DNA of 64,000 nt, from NCBI RefSeq assembly GCF_003259435.1, contig NZ_QLMA01000001.1:558001-622000 (forward strand), read 5' to 3'. The first letter of the stretch is position 1. The number at the start of each line of letters is the position of its first letter. Made by a program: the position numbers and the translations under genes. Below the pieces are notes generated by a model. That model was not told the DNA's origin, made no database searches, and worked only from the letters and a program-made list of their open reading frames with translations. This document shows, piece after piece, positions 1-9,112 of the stretch. The DNA comes from Chitinophaga dinghuensis. GTDB taxonomy: Bacteria > Bacteroidota > Bacteroidia > Chitinophagales > Chitinophagaceae.

Positions 1-635
1 TTCCATTTGGTCAGATCGCCCTGATAAATCAGGTCGCCTTTACCTACTGCATCTTTGTTTGGATCGAGCGCTTTGGCAGCGGCATCCAGTTCATTCAGCA
101 TATCTGTGTAGATCGCTTTCTGATCATCGTAGATAGGCGTAGTGTTTCCGCCAATGTAACCCAGACCAGCCTGTGTATAAGGCACCATACCGTACATGTC
201 TGTCAGACGGTGCATGATCAGTACGCGGTTGATTCTACCGATGTTGTACAGATTCTGATAGATAGGATTTGTTTTAGTCTGATTCAGCAGATCCACGATA
301 TATTTTACCTGAGAAGGGTAACCTACTGTGAATAAGGAAGCAGAGAAACCATCGTTGCGGCTGTATTTGTCGCCAGAATACCAACCTACAGTGGAAGACA
401 TTTGTTGCATCATCAAACTGAGGTAGATGATGTTTACGCGCCAGGTTTCAAAGCTGTAATCGTTGTTACCGGTGAATTCCAGCTGTGCTCTGGTCAGATT
501 GTACAAAGGTACAGTTGTTTCAGAGGTGGCGCTGTTTTTATCGGTATTCAGATCTTCAAACTTTTTCGTACAGGATGACATGAATGTCAGAGCCGGTATT
601 GCGAGTAGTATGGAATATTTTTTAATTGCTTTCAT
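1..635 (-). CDS. SusD/RagB-family outer-membrane lipoprotein (pair 1), partial
   Basis: This is the N-terminal part (about 211 codons) of a SusD-like nutrient-binding lipoprotein that runs off the left edge. The ATG at 633-635 begins a lipoprotein signal with lipobox FMSSC and acylated Cys22, followed by TKKFEDLNTDKN, the usual SusD opening. The helix segment IYNIGRINRVLIMHRLTDMYG-like (written here loosely; read near 180-250) is a SusD family hallmark. SusD proteins sit on the cell surface as a lid on the SusC channel and bind the ligand before import. The gene follows the SusC gene at 670-3798 with 34 bp between them, so the two are surely co-transcribed. Substrate unknown. Confidence 0.93.
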   Translation of the reverse strand, partial: MKAIKKYSILLAIPALTFMSSCTKKFEDLNTDKNSATSETTVPLYNLTRAQLEFTGNNDYSFETWRVNIIYLSLMMQQMSSTVGWYSGDKYSRNDGFSASLFTVGYPSQVKYIVDLLNQTKTNPIYQNLYNIGRINRVLIMHRLTDMYGMVPYTQAGLGYIGGNTTPIYDDQKAIYTDMLNELDAAAKALDPNKDAVGKGDLIYQGDLTKW

Positions 636-669
636 GTTGCTGTTTTTTGAACTTCGTACAAGGCCTTAA

Positions 670-3600
670 TTAGAATTTCACGTTCAGGTTCAAACCATAA
701 GAGGCTGTCGTTGGCACGGTCGCATATTCCAGACCCTGACCAGCACCATTGTTGTAGAATGATTCCGGATCGATGTTCGGAGTATGTTTGGAGATGTAGA
801 ACAGGTTTCTTCCAACGAGAGACAGGCTCAGACCAGCAATTTTGTTATTAAATGCGCTGGCAGGGAAGTTGTAAGTCAGACTCAGGGAACGGAATTTGAT
901 GAAGTCTGCATTGTATACCTGCAGTGCGGAGATAGAACCCAATCTGCCATAGTAAGTTTGTGCATCTACGTGTTTGGTAACCGCTTTACCAGAAGCGTCT
1001 ACACCTTTTACGTCGATACCGGTTTCACGACCAGGCAGGGTTTCTTTACTCAGACCTACGTTATAAGCGGTAGCGTTAGTACCGGAATAGATACTTGCAC
1101 CGTTTTTGAAGTCAATCAGGAATGAAAGGCCGAATCTTTTGTAATTGAATTCGTTGGTCCAACCGCCTGTAGTAGGAGCAACAGCAGTACCCATGTATTT
1201 CAGAGGGCCAGCTTGTGGTAATCCGCCATCATCGAGGATCAGGTTACCTTGCGCATCTCTCAGGTAATCAAATGCAGCCACCTGGAAAGCAGGCATACCT
1301 ACTACGTGTTTAGAGTATGCTCTTTCTGTTCTGGACTCATCCATTTGCAGGTCTGTCTGACCAGCAGCGAGTTGCAGTACGGTGTTTTTGTTATGAGAGA
1401 TATTCACGGTAGTGGTCCAGCTGAAGCTACCAGTTTTAATTGGCGTACCGGAAACGAGTAATTCAATACCCTTGTTTTCTACTTTACCAAGGTTAACGAG
1501 TTTGGTATTGTAGCCGGAAGCGCCGGACACGGTGCTGGCAACGATATCGTTGTTAGTTGTTCTCTTATACCATGCGAAGTCTACGCTCAAACGGTTGCGG
1601 AAGAATCCTAACTGTGCACCGGCTTCTATTTCTGTACCTTTCAATGGTTTCAGTGCGGTGTTTGGCATATCTGTTGGCAGGTTGCCGATAGCCTGTCCGT
1701 TGATGCTGGCGCCAGCGAGGGTAGAGTAGTACAGCGCTGTTTTAAATGGATCTGTATCGCCACCTACCTGAGAGATACCACCGCGGATTTTCGCGAGGCT
1801 CAACCAGTCTCTCTTCAGGGTTTCAGACAGCAGGTAAGAAACGCTTACAGAAGGGTAGTTATAGGAGTTGTTACCTTTAGGCAGGGTGCTGGACCAGTCA
1901 TTACGATCGGTAATGTTCAGGAACACAGTGCTCTTATAGCTCAATTCTGCTGATCCGTAAACGGAGTGAATTTCTTTATTAGGCTGTGTGATGTTTGGCG
2001 TGATAACGCTGGCAGTACCGGGGTTATAAACGTTGTTGAAAGCCAGACCGTCAGCTACCAGGGTCAGGTCTTTTCTGTCCTGACGCATGAAGTTACCACC
2101 TGCAGTCATACCGAAATGGAAGTTACGGCTGATTTGTTTGTTGATACCGATTAATGCTTCTGCGTTCAGTTCATTGAAAGTAGCAGTACCGTCGCCGAGT
2201 AATTTACCACTGTGTTTGAAGGCGATACCATAAGGCCAGATACTCTGTCCGTTGAAGGTATAGTAGTCGTTACTCAGTCTACCCTGGATGTACAACCAGT
2301 CTAATGCCTGGTATTTCATACTTACGTTACCTGTTACTCTGTTTTTGGTAGTCAGGTTAGTCGCTTTTGCAGCAGCAAAATAAGGGTTGGTATTGAACTG
2401 GTTGGCATTGAATTCAGTTTCGAAGCCAGTCAGCGGGTCCCATCCTGGAGCGAGATCTTTTGCTCTCACGTTATTAGGAAGGAACATGATAGCGAAGTTA
2501 CCGTTTGCAGGCGCATCGCTCACGTTAGAACGGTTTGCGCGTTCTTTGGTATAACCGATGTTCACACCGCCGGACCATTTTTCATTCAGTTTGAAACCGA
2601 GATCCAGGGTAGCGTTATTACGTTTGTAGTAAGAACCAGGATAGACGCCGAGGTTTCTCAGATCGCCGAGGGAAATTCTGAAGGTAGTATTCTCATTACC
2701 GCCAGAAACCGCCACTGTATTGGTGATAGTGGAACCTGTACGATAGAAATCTTTGAAATGACTACCAGACTGATTGCTGTAAGGAGCAGATTTACCATTG
2801 AAGATAGGAGTGGAAGAACCATCCAGTTTTGCACCCCATGAAATCAGACCAGAAGCTAATGCAGAAGTGGCGTCAGTAGGTTTTGCACCCTGAATACCTT
2901 GTCCGTATACATCCTGGAAGTCGCGGAAATCATGTACTTTATCAATAGTATAGTTAGAGTTTACTTCTATACCCAGACCTTTACGTGATTTACCGGATTT
3001 GGTGGTGATAATGATAACGCCACCGAGTGCGCGGGAACCGTACAATGCGGCAGCAGCGCCACCTTTCAGTACAGTCATATCTTCGATATCATCCGGGTTG
3101 ATGGCGGAAATACCATCACCGAAATCGGCGCCGCCATATTTACCAGGGTTACCCATGTTGAGGTTGGCATAAGGAACGCCATTTACCACATATAATGGTT
3201 GAACCATTCCATTCAGAGAGGCCACACCACGGATATTTACCCTGGAAGAACCACCCGGACCAGTTGCAGGAGCAGTACTGTTCACACCAGCTACTTTACC
3301 AACGAGCGCATTGGCTACGTTGATTTCGCGGGCTTGTGTGAATTCATTGCCCTTTACTTTAGTCATGGCATAACCTATACTTTTCTCTTCTCTTTTAATA
3401 CCTAAGGCGGTTACTACCAGCTCATTCAATCCGGTAGCGCCTTCTACAAGGGCAACGTTAATTTCATCGCTGCTGCCCACAGCAATTTCCTGTGATGCAT
3501 AACCCACGAAGCGGAATACCAGTACATCTCCGGCTTTTGCAGCCAGTTTGAAATGACCGTTGGCATCTGCTTGTGTACCTTTATTGGAACCTTTAATCAC

Positions 3601-3798
3601 TACAGTAACTCCTGGTAATGGAGTACCTTTTGCGTCTTTTACAATACCGTGAATCTCCTTCTGCTGAAAGTTGGCATGCAGCGTAGTGACATTGGCCACC
3701 CTCGCAGCGGAAGCGGCAAAAGCACTGTCAGTTACCACCGCACCCAGAGAGAGCCCGGCTACTGCACATACTTTTACAAGGCGTAGGTTTTTTTTCAT
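670..3798 (-). CDS. SusC/RagA-family TonB-dependent outer-membrane transporter (pair 1)
   Basis: A 1042-residue SusC-type channel that imports a SusD-captured ligand across the outer membrane using TonB energy. Residues 1 to about 28 are a signal peptide. Residues 50-120 are a carboxypeptidase-regulatory-like beta-sandwich (GIVKDAKGTPLPGVTVVIKG). NELVVTALG at 125-133 is the conserved stretch before the plug. The plug at about 140-270 carries LYVVNGVPY and LKGGAAAALYGSRA, and the rest is beta-barrel ending in a typical terminal strand (LNLNVKF). There is no STN domain, so it is not expected to signal to an anti-sigma factor directly. Its closest relative here is the SusC at 18397-21498: both have a GLxSWGAxLDG-type segment and similar plug wording. 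It is first of a two-gene unit with the partial SusD at 1-635. Confidence 0.96.
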   Translation of the reverse strand: MKKNLRLVKVCAVAGLSLGAVVTDSAFAASAARVANVTTLHANFQQKEIHGIVKDAKGTPLPGVTVVIKGSNKGTQADANGHFKLAAKAGDVLVFRFVGYASQEIAVGSSDEINVALVEGATGLNELVVTALGIKREEKSIGYAMTKVKGNEFTQAREINVANALVGKVAGVNSTAPATGPGGSSRVNIRGVASLNGMVQPLYVVNGVPYANLNMGNPGKYGGADFGDGISAINPDDIEDMTVLKGGAAAALYGSRALGGVIIITTKSGKSRKGLGIEVNSNYTIDKVHDFRDFQDVYGQGIQGAKPTDATSALASGLISWGAKLDGSSTPIFNGKSAPYSNQSGSHFKDFYRTGSTITNTVAVSGGNENTTFRISLGDLRNLGVYPGSYYKRNNATLDLGFKLNEKWSGGVNIGYTKERANRSNVSDAPANGNFAIMFLPNNVRAKDLAPGWDPLTGFETEFNANQFNTNPYFAAAKATNLTTKNRVTGNVSMKYQALDWLYIQGRLSNDYYTFNGQSIWPYGIAFKHSGKLLGDGTATFNELNAEALIGINKQISRNFHFGMTAGGNFMRQDRKDLTLVADGLAFNNVYNPGTASVITPNITQPNKEIHSVYGSAELSYKSTVFLNITDRNDWSSTLPKGNNSYNYPSVSVSYLLSETLKRDWLSLAKIRGGISQVGGDTDPFKTALYYSTLAGASINGQAIGNLPTDMPNTALKPLKGTEIEAGAQLGFFRNRLSVDFAWYKRTTNNDIVASTVSGASGYNTKLVNLGKVENKGIELLVSGTPIKTGSFSWTTTVNISHNKNTVLQLAAGQTDLQMDESRTERAYSKHVVGMPAFQVAAFDYLRDAQGNLILDDGGLPQAGPLKYMGTAVAPTTGGWTNEFNYKRFGLSFLIDFKNGASIYSGTNATAYNVGLSKETLPGRETGIDVKGVDASGKAVTKHVDAQTYYGRLGSISALQVYNADFIKFRSLSLTYNFPASAFNNKIAGLSLSLVGRNLFYISKHTPNIDPESFYNNGAGQGLEYATVPTTASYGLNLNVKF

Positions 3799-4108
3799 AC
3801 TTGCCTGTTTTTTTGATTTGGTTTGATAAATGATAATTTAAGTCCCGTGTATCGAGTGAACCGTTTTTCATTATACGTAGAAAGTGAAACTGTACAGGTC
3901 ATTAGGGATACATCAGGTATGTTGTTTTAGTTATTGTGTCCTATCTATTTTCGTATAGTCGTTATCGTTACAGTAAGTTTTTTTATTTGATCGCTTGTAT
4001 AGGAGTCGGGCCATTTTTCATTTAGTACCATCCAAACATTAAAAAATTGCAAATTTTTTCTGCAAATTTTTCGAAGTGTAAATTGTACACACCCTTACTG
4101 GATAAGAT
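3799..4108 (-). other. Upstream region of SusC/SusD pair 1
   Basis: A 310-bp AT-rich stretch without a credible ORF, lying between the SusC start at 3798 and the terminator of the next upstream unit. It should hold the promoter of pair 1. I see no copy here of the TAAAACGTTTTA operator found beside the plus-strand pairs. The best promoter candidate is listed separately at 4033-4066. Confidence 0.6.
4033..4066 (-). promoter_or_regulatory. Weak candidate promoter for SusC/SusD pair 1
   Basis: On the minus strand a TTTG (4063-4066) lies 22 bp before AATGTTTG (4033-4040). This resembles the Bacteroidota promoter TTTG-N19-21-TAnnTTTG, but with one mismatch in the -7 element and a slightly long spacer. 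It would give a leader of roughly 230 nt. The call rests only on this resemblance. Confidence 0.25.
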
Positions 4109-4137
4109 AAAAAAAGCCGGTCCTTGATAGGACCGGC
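4109..4137 (-). terminator. Rho-independent terminator after SusC/SusD pair 2
   Basis: GCCGGTCC (4116-4123) pairs with GGACCGGC (4130-4137) in a perfect 8-bp stem with a 6-base loop. On the minus strand it is followed by seven T (4109-4115). It ends the unit that finishes with the SusD at 4179-5783 and is the first clear terminator downstream of the sigma factor at 15307-15897. Confidence 0.85.
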
Positions 4138-4178
4138 ATCGATTTTTATGCACGCGATTCAAAATAAGAAAATGAATA

Positions 4179-5783
4179 TTATTGAACGGGGTCCCACCAG
4201 AGATGAGTGCCGCCTACGTCTTTTTGTGTACTCAATGTTGCAATAGCTCTGTCTACCGCCGCTTTATTGGTCTGGTATTCATTGCTAGGGATAGGAGCTC
4301 TTCTTACAAAATCAGTAGTACTGATTTTATTGCCACTATTATTAATGACTACCGGGAATAATTTTGGATAACCTGTTCTTCTGAATTCAGACCAGGCTTC
4401 TTCTCCTTCCGGGTACATGGCAATCCATTTCTGGGTAATGATACGTTCCAGGCTTCTGTCGAATGAAGCTGCGGGGTCCCATTTGATAGTGATGGTGCTC
4501 AACCAGGGAGAACCGGTGAGTATATCATTGGAACCAGGCGTAATCGCTTTCGGATCTACATAAGGGGCAGGAGTGGACGTGTTATTATTAATGTAAGCGG
4601 CTGCATTACCAATTTTATATTGACTGAAAGAGGTACTGATACCGGTTTCATAATTGGTTTGTGCATTGCCGGCGTTCGCCCATCCGCGCAGTGCTGCTTC
4701 TGCTTTCAGAAACCAGGCTTCTGCCGCGGTCATCAACTGTATCTTGTTGGGGAACAGGGCCAGTTTAGAGTAGCCTACATATCTTTCCTTGGCATCGATG
4801 TTAATACCATTGCGGATACCTTTGTATAGTCCTACTACTGCCGGATCAGTGGCCGGTTGTACATAGAAGGGAAGTCGGGGATCGGAGTAACCATTCATGA
4901 TGGATTCCAGTGGAGCGCCCATACGGATATCATCCCAGGAATCATTAATCACATTCAATGGATGGGTAGTACTCCCGATATCCACAAGGAAGTTGTCGTT
5001 TGCTGTTGTCAGTAAGCCCGCTGGATCTGCCAGAGCAGCTTCTCCTTCTGCTTGTGCCTTGGCTGGATCTATACGTACAATACGTAATGCCAGTCGTAAT
5101 CGTAAGGTATTGGCGAATTTTAACCATTGCGTGTAATTCCCTCCATATACCAGATCGGCTTTTGCAAAAAGAGTACTGGCGGGCTTCCCTGAGAAAGGGG
5201 TGAGCTGTGCTATGGCGTCTTTTAAATCTGCAAAAAATGCATAATATGCGTCTTTCTGACTATCGAAATCAACGCCCCCTTCTGCATTGGGAACATTGTA
5301 TTTTGTGTAGATAATGGGTCCGTAGATGTCGCTCAGGCGATGCATCGCTTCTACCCGAAGTATTTCTGCCATCCCTACTGCATCCGGTAACTGTTTCGTT
5401 TTAGAAAACTGTATGGATTTATACAATGGGTTCATCACATTGGCATAACCTACTGTGAAAGCGGAACTGGTCCAGCCATCCAGCAAATTATAGTTCAGGT
5501 TATTACTATTACCGGCAAATGGCGTAGCACTCATCATATAACCGCTGAATACATCCCCCAGCAAATTTTGCTGTAACTGGAAAGTAGGAGCGGGGTTGAA
5601 GAGATAGATACTACGTTGTGCCTGTTGCAGCTGCGCCGCTACGATGGCAAAATCTGGTTCCAGATCACGATCAGTGGAACCGTATGGATTTTTGTTGATG
5701 TCCTCGAAGTTCTTTGTACAGCTGCCGAAGCTCAGTAGGGCCGCAACCGCCAAACCTGCTATCTTGAATGATTTATAATTCAT
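4179..5783 (-). CDS. SusD/RagB-family lipoprotein (pair 2)
   Basis: A 534-residue SusD-like surface lipoprotein. Residues 1-22 are a lipoprotein signal (lipobox FGSC, Cys22) followed by TKNFEDINKNPYG. The middle carries the family helix region RVEAMHRLSDIYGPIIYTKY, and the protein ends in the LWWDP type of tail seen in most SusD proteins here. It is paired with the SusC at 5813-8956 (29 bp upstream). It is a close paralogue of the SusD at 9113-10690; for example both have WSEFRRTGYPKLFPVVINNS near the C-terminus. This points to tandem duplication of a whole SusC/SusD pair. It is the last gene before the terminator at 4109-4137. Ligand unknown. Confidence 0.95.
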   Translation of the reverse strand: MNYKSFKIAGLAVAALLSFGSCTKNFEDINKNPYGSTDRDLEPDFAIVAAQLQQAQRSIYLFNPAPTFQLQQNLLGDVFSGYMMSATPFAGNSNNLNYNLLDGWTSSAFTVGYANVMNPLYKSIQFSKTKQLPDAVGMAEILRVEAMHRLSDIYGPIIYTKYNVPNAEGGVDFDSQKDAYYAFFADLKDAIAQLTPFSGKPASTLFAKADLVYGGNYTQWLKFANTLRLRLALRIVRIDPAKAQAEGEAALADPAGLLTTANDNFLVDIGSTTHPLNVINDSWDDIRMGAPLESIMNGYSDPRLPFYVQPATDPAVVGLYKGIRNGINIDAKERYVGYSKLALFPNKIQLMTAAEAWFLKAEAALRGWANAGNAQTNYETGISTSFSQYKIGNAAAYINNNTSTPAPYVDPKAITPGSNDILTGSPWLSTITIKWDPAASFDRSLERIITQKWIAMYPEGEEAWSEFRRTGYPKLFPVVINNSGNKISTTDFVRRAPIPSNEYQTNKAAVDRAIATLSTQKDVGGTHLWWDPVQ

Positions 5784-5812
5784 GGCTTTTGTTTTTGTGG
5801 TTCTGAATGGGT

Positions 5813-8800
5813 TTAGAGGGATAACTTCAGGTTAAGGCCAAAGCTGCGGGTAGCTGGTAAACCAAATACGTCCACACCCTGTAAACCATTGTCAGTACTC
5901 ATGCTCAGCTCAGGATCATAAGGCGCTTTCTTCGTGAAGAAAAACAGGTTACGTCCTACCAGTCCCAATTTGAGATCTTTTACTGCTTTGCTGTGCAATG
6001 GGAAAGTGTAAGTGAGCGATAATTCTCTCAGCCGTACATTCGTCGCATCATACATATAGTATTCTGTGATACCTGCACGACCACCTACTGCGCCATAGAA
6101 AGTGGCTGCATCAATAGGACCAGAGAATTTGCCGCCACTTGCTTTTGTAGCTGCGATGTTCACACCGCCGGCATCGCGGGCTGCTGCTGTGGCTTTAGAT
6201 ACGCCATATTCATCCAGCATTGCCTGTGTGATACTCATTACCTTACCGCCAAAACGACCATCAATAAGGAAACCAAGATTCAGTTGCTTCCAGGTGAAAC
6301 TGTTATTCCATCCCAGGAGGAACTTCGGTGTAGGATTGCCCAGGTAGGTAAGCGGTCCGTCTGCAGCTTGAGGGCGACCATTATCATCTACAATGATACT
6401 GCCATCTGGCGCGCGTTTGAATGCTTTACCATAAATATCGCCGAAGGAGCTGCCTTCATGTAATACCAGCGCATAGTTGTTCACATTATCGCCTTTCGGT
6501 GTAATGGTGTAGTCGCCATGCAGTTCTGGCGCCAGTTCCAGCAGGGTATTTTTGTTGCGGGTAAAGTTGATAGTGGTATTCCAGCTGAGATCTTTTTGTT
6601 TGATTACCTGGTAACCTAAAGTGGCTTCAATACCCGTGTTGCGCACGTTACCTGCATTGATAAAGGCGTTAGGGTAAAGGAAGCCACTCGATATGCGGAA
6701 ATCGAAGTATTGATCTTTGGTGTGTGAATTATACCAGGTGAAATCGAAATTCAACCGGTTATCCAGGAAACGCCATTCTGTACCCAATTCCACAGAGGTG
6801 GTCATTTCTGGTCTTAAGGTTTTATTCAGAAATGCGCCGGAGGTGTTGGAAGTAAGGATACCGGAGGTGATGGTGTTTGTAGGAAGTGTGGCGAACGGCG
6901 CTACGTCGTTACCCACTTTAGCGTAGGAGGCACGTAGCTTACCGTAATCCACCCAGGAAGGCATCTTCACCACTTCGCTCAGAATGGTGTTCAGACCTGC
7001 TGAATAATACAGATAACCTTTGCTTTTATTCGGCGTATAAGCCAGGGTGGATGACCAGTCATTACGTCCGGTCAGATCCAGGAAAACTTTTTCTTTGAAG
7101 TTGATACCTGCTGTGGCAAAAACAGATTGCAGCTGTCTTCTCAAACCGGTAGGCACCACTCTGGTGGCGGAATTCAGATTCAGGTTACCAATGTTGAACA
7201 CATTGGCAAATGCCAGATCTCCATCTTTGGAATCCAGGAAAGTTCTGTCCTGTTTGAGATCGGTGATACTGGTACCTGCGGTGAAATTCAAACCAAAGTT
7301 GGAAGAGATTTTAGGCGTACCTATCAACAACAGATCGCCATAATACTGGGTGCTGGTAATATAGTCGTAAGAGTAACGACCATTATTATCGGCAATAGTA
7401 AGCTGTGTACCTGCATTGGCTTTCAGCTCATATTTATCCCAGGATTTGTTGGCATTACCTCTCGCCTGTACATTCAGCCATGGCGTTAACTTATAGCGAA
7501 GCGTAAGGGAGGCGATGATGTTATCTTTTTTGTTTTCGGTCACATTCCTGTTGAGAATCCAGTAAGGGTTTTGTTGTGAATCCTGTCCACCCTTTTTATC
7601 GTCGTAATTGATGTTCCACCAATTCTGGAGGTACATATTGCGGCTAACACTGAAATACTCAAAATTATCAGCATAATTCTGGAAATTAAGTCCACGTGGA
7701 AACAGATACAAACCAGTGATAGGGTTGAAGTACAATCCTGAGCTAGGGCGGTTATGCGCATTCTGCGTAGTGGCCAGCACATTCGCATCTACGTTCAGCC
7801 TGTCATTCAGAAAGTTGGCATTCTCCCTGAAATTCACGGTATGTTGTCCAAATTTGGAGGTAGGCAGTACTCCTTTATTGCTGGTGTTGGAATAAGAGAA
7901 GTAAGTCTGCGCTTTTTCGGTACCGCCGGAAAGATTAATGGAATTAATCCAGGTAGTACCTGTCTGGAAGAAGGATTTTACGTGATCCGGACTCGTACCT
8001 TTAGGACCCCAGCTATACAGGTTGTCCTTGTTGGTCTGCATGTAATTATACTGCATATCCGGACCGTAGGCGGCCTTGTCCAGCATGAAGTTGGAAGAGT
8101 AGTTCACTTTTGTCTGACCTGCTTTTCCTTTTCTAGTGGTAATCATAATTACGCCGTTGGCGGCCTGGCTACCGTATAATGCGGAGGCAGAAGCGCCTTT
8201 CAGCGTATTGATGCTCTCAATATCATCCGGGTTGATGGTACTGAGGATATCTCCACCATCGCGACCGGCAGAATTGGCTCCGGAGGATTGTCCCCACAGA
8301 TCTGTTGGTTGAGCGCTGGTGAAATTGGCGATGGGTACTCCATCTACTACGTACAGTGGTTGGTTTTCGCGAATGGATTTTTGTCCGCGCAGGATAACCC
8401 TTGCGGAACCGGCTACGCCAGAAGCGCTGCGGTTTACCTGCAGCCCGGCGATTTTACCGGAGAGACTGTTCACTACGTTACTTTCTTTAACGGTAGTGAG
8501 GTCTTCATTTTTTACGGATTGTGTGGAATAGGTTAACTCCTTTGCCTTGCGCTGAATACCCAGCGCAGTAACTACTAATTCATTTAATCCTCTGACGTTG
8601 TCGTCCATGATAACTGCAATCGTATTGCTGTTACCAACAGTTACTTCTTTTTGTCCGAAACCTACTGAGCTAAATACTAATACATCACCGTTTTTTGCAT
8701 CGAGATGGAATTTACCATCCGGGTTTGTTTGTGTACCTCTGTTGGTACCTTTGATTTGTACTGTTACTCCAGGCAACACATTTCCCTTACTATCGCGAAC

Positions 8801-8956
8801 AGTACCAGTAACATCTTTGTTCTGGAATACACTACGCAATGAAAGTCCCGTTCCTGGGAGGCCTGTCGCTTTCACCTGCGCATTGTCTGCAATTATGGAA
8901 GTGAGGGCAACGGTGGCAGCCACACACACTTTCATAAGGCGTAAGTTGTTTTTCAT
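5813..8956 (-). CDS. SusC/RagA-family TonB-dependent transporter (pair 2)
   Basis: A 1047-residue SusC-type channel. It has a signal peptide at about 1-27, a carboxypeptidase-regulatory-like domain at about 49-118 (VTGTVRDSKGNVLPGVTV), NELVVTALG at 125-133, and a plug with QPLYVVDGVP and INPDDIESINTLKGASASAL, followed by the barrel. It closely resembles the SusC at 10705-14190 through plug and barrel (both have the RENQPLY motif and a GGxGRDGGD-like run), but lacks that protein's N-terminal STN signalling domain. It lies 156 bp downstream of the SusD at 9113-10690, with no convincing terminator in between, so it is probably read in part from the sigma/FecR operon. Confidence 0.96.
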   Translation of the reverse strand: MKNNLRLMKVCVAATVALTSIIADNAQVKATGLPGTGLSLRSVFQNKDVTGTVRDSKGNVLPGVTVQIKGTNRGTQTNPDGKFHLDAKNGDVLVFSSVGFGQKEVTVGNSNTIAVIMDDNVRGLNELVVTALGIQRKAKELTYSTQSVKNEDLTTVKESNVVNSLSGKIAGLQVNRSASGVAGSARVILRGQKSIRENQPLYVVDGVPIANFTSAQPTDLWGQSSGANSAGRDGGDILSTINPDDIESINTLKGASASALYGSQAANGVIMITTRKGKAGQTKVNYSSNFMLDKAAYGPDMQYNYMQTNKDNLYSWGPKGTSPDHVKSFFQTGTTWINSINLSGGTEKAQTYFSYSNTSNKGVLPTSKFGQHTVNFRENANFLNDRLNVDANVLATTQNAHNRPSSGLYFNPITGLYLFPRGLNFQNYADNFEYFSVSRNMYLQNWWNINYDDKKGGQDSQQNPYWILNRNVTENKKDNIIASLTLRYKLTPWLNVQARGNANKSWDKYELKANAGTQLTIADNNGRYSYDYITSTQYYGDLLLIGTPKISSNFGLNFTAGTSITDLKQDRTFLDSKDGDLAFANVFNIGNLNLNSATRVVPTGLRRQLQSVFATAGINFKEKVFLDLTGRNDWSSTLAYTPNKSKGYLYYSAGLNTILSEVVKMPSWVDYGKLRASYAKVGNDVAPFATLPTNTITSGILTSNTSGAFLNKTLRPEMTTSVELGTEWRFLDNRLNFDFTWYNSHTKDQYFDFRISSGFLYPNAFINAGNVRNTGIEATLGYQVIKQKDLSWNTTINFTRNKNTLLELAPELHGDYTITPKGDNVNNYALVLHEGSSFGDIYGKAFKRAPDGSIIVDDNGRPQAADGPLTYLGNPTPKFLLGWNNSFTWKQLNLGFLIDGRFGGKVMSITQAMLDEYGVSKATAAARDAGGVNIAATKASGGKFSGPIDAATFYGAVGGRAGITEYYMYDATNVRLRELSLTYTFPLHSKAVKDLKLGLVGRNLFFFTKKAPYDPELSMSTDNGLQGVDVFGLPATRSFGLNLKLSL

Positions 8957-9074
8957 ACTTGCCTTTTTTTGGTTAATAAATGGGATATATTATTCAGATA
9001 TTGGTTTTCAGGAATTACATTGGCATTTTGTTGTGGAAAGGAGTCGCGCGGGTTTAACAGTAGTACTATATAAA

Positions 9075-9092
9075 TGGAAAAAATTTTTTCCA
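9075..9092. repeat. 18-bp perfect palindrome between the tandem SusC/SusD pairs
   Basis: TGGAAAAAATTTTTTCCA is its own reverse complement and lies in the 156-bp gap (8957-9112) between pair 3 and pair 2. It could be a regulator site or a weak RNA hairpin. The stem is mostly A-T and no T run follows it, so it is a poor terminator. I saw no second copy elsewhere in the window. Confidence 0.5.
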
Positions 9093-9112
9093 GGGGTTAA
9101 CAAACAATCCGA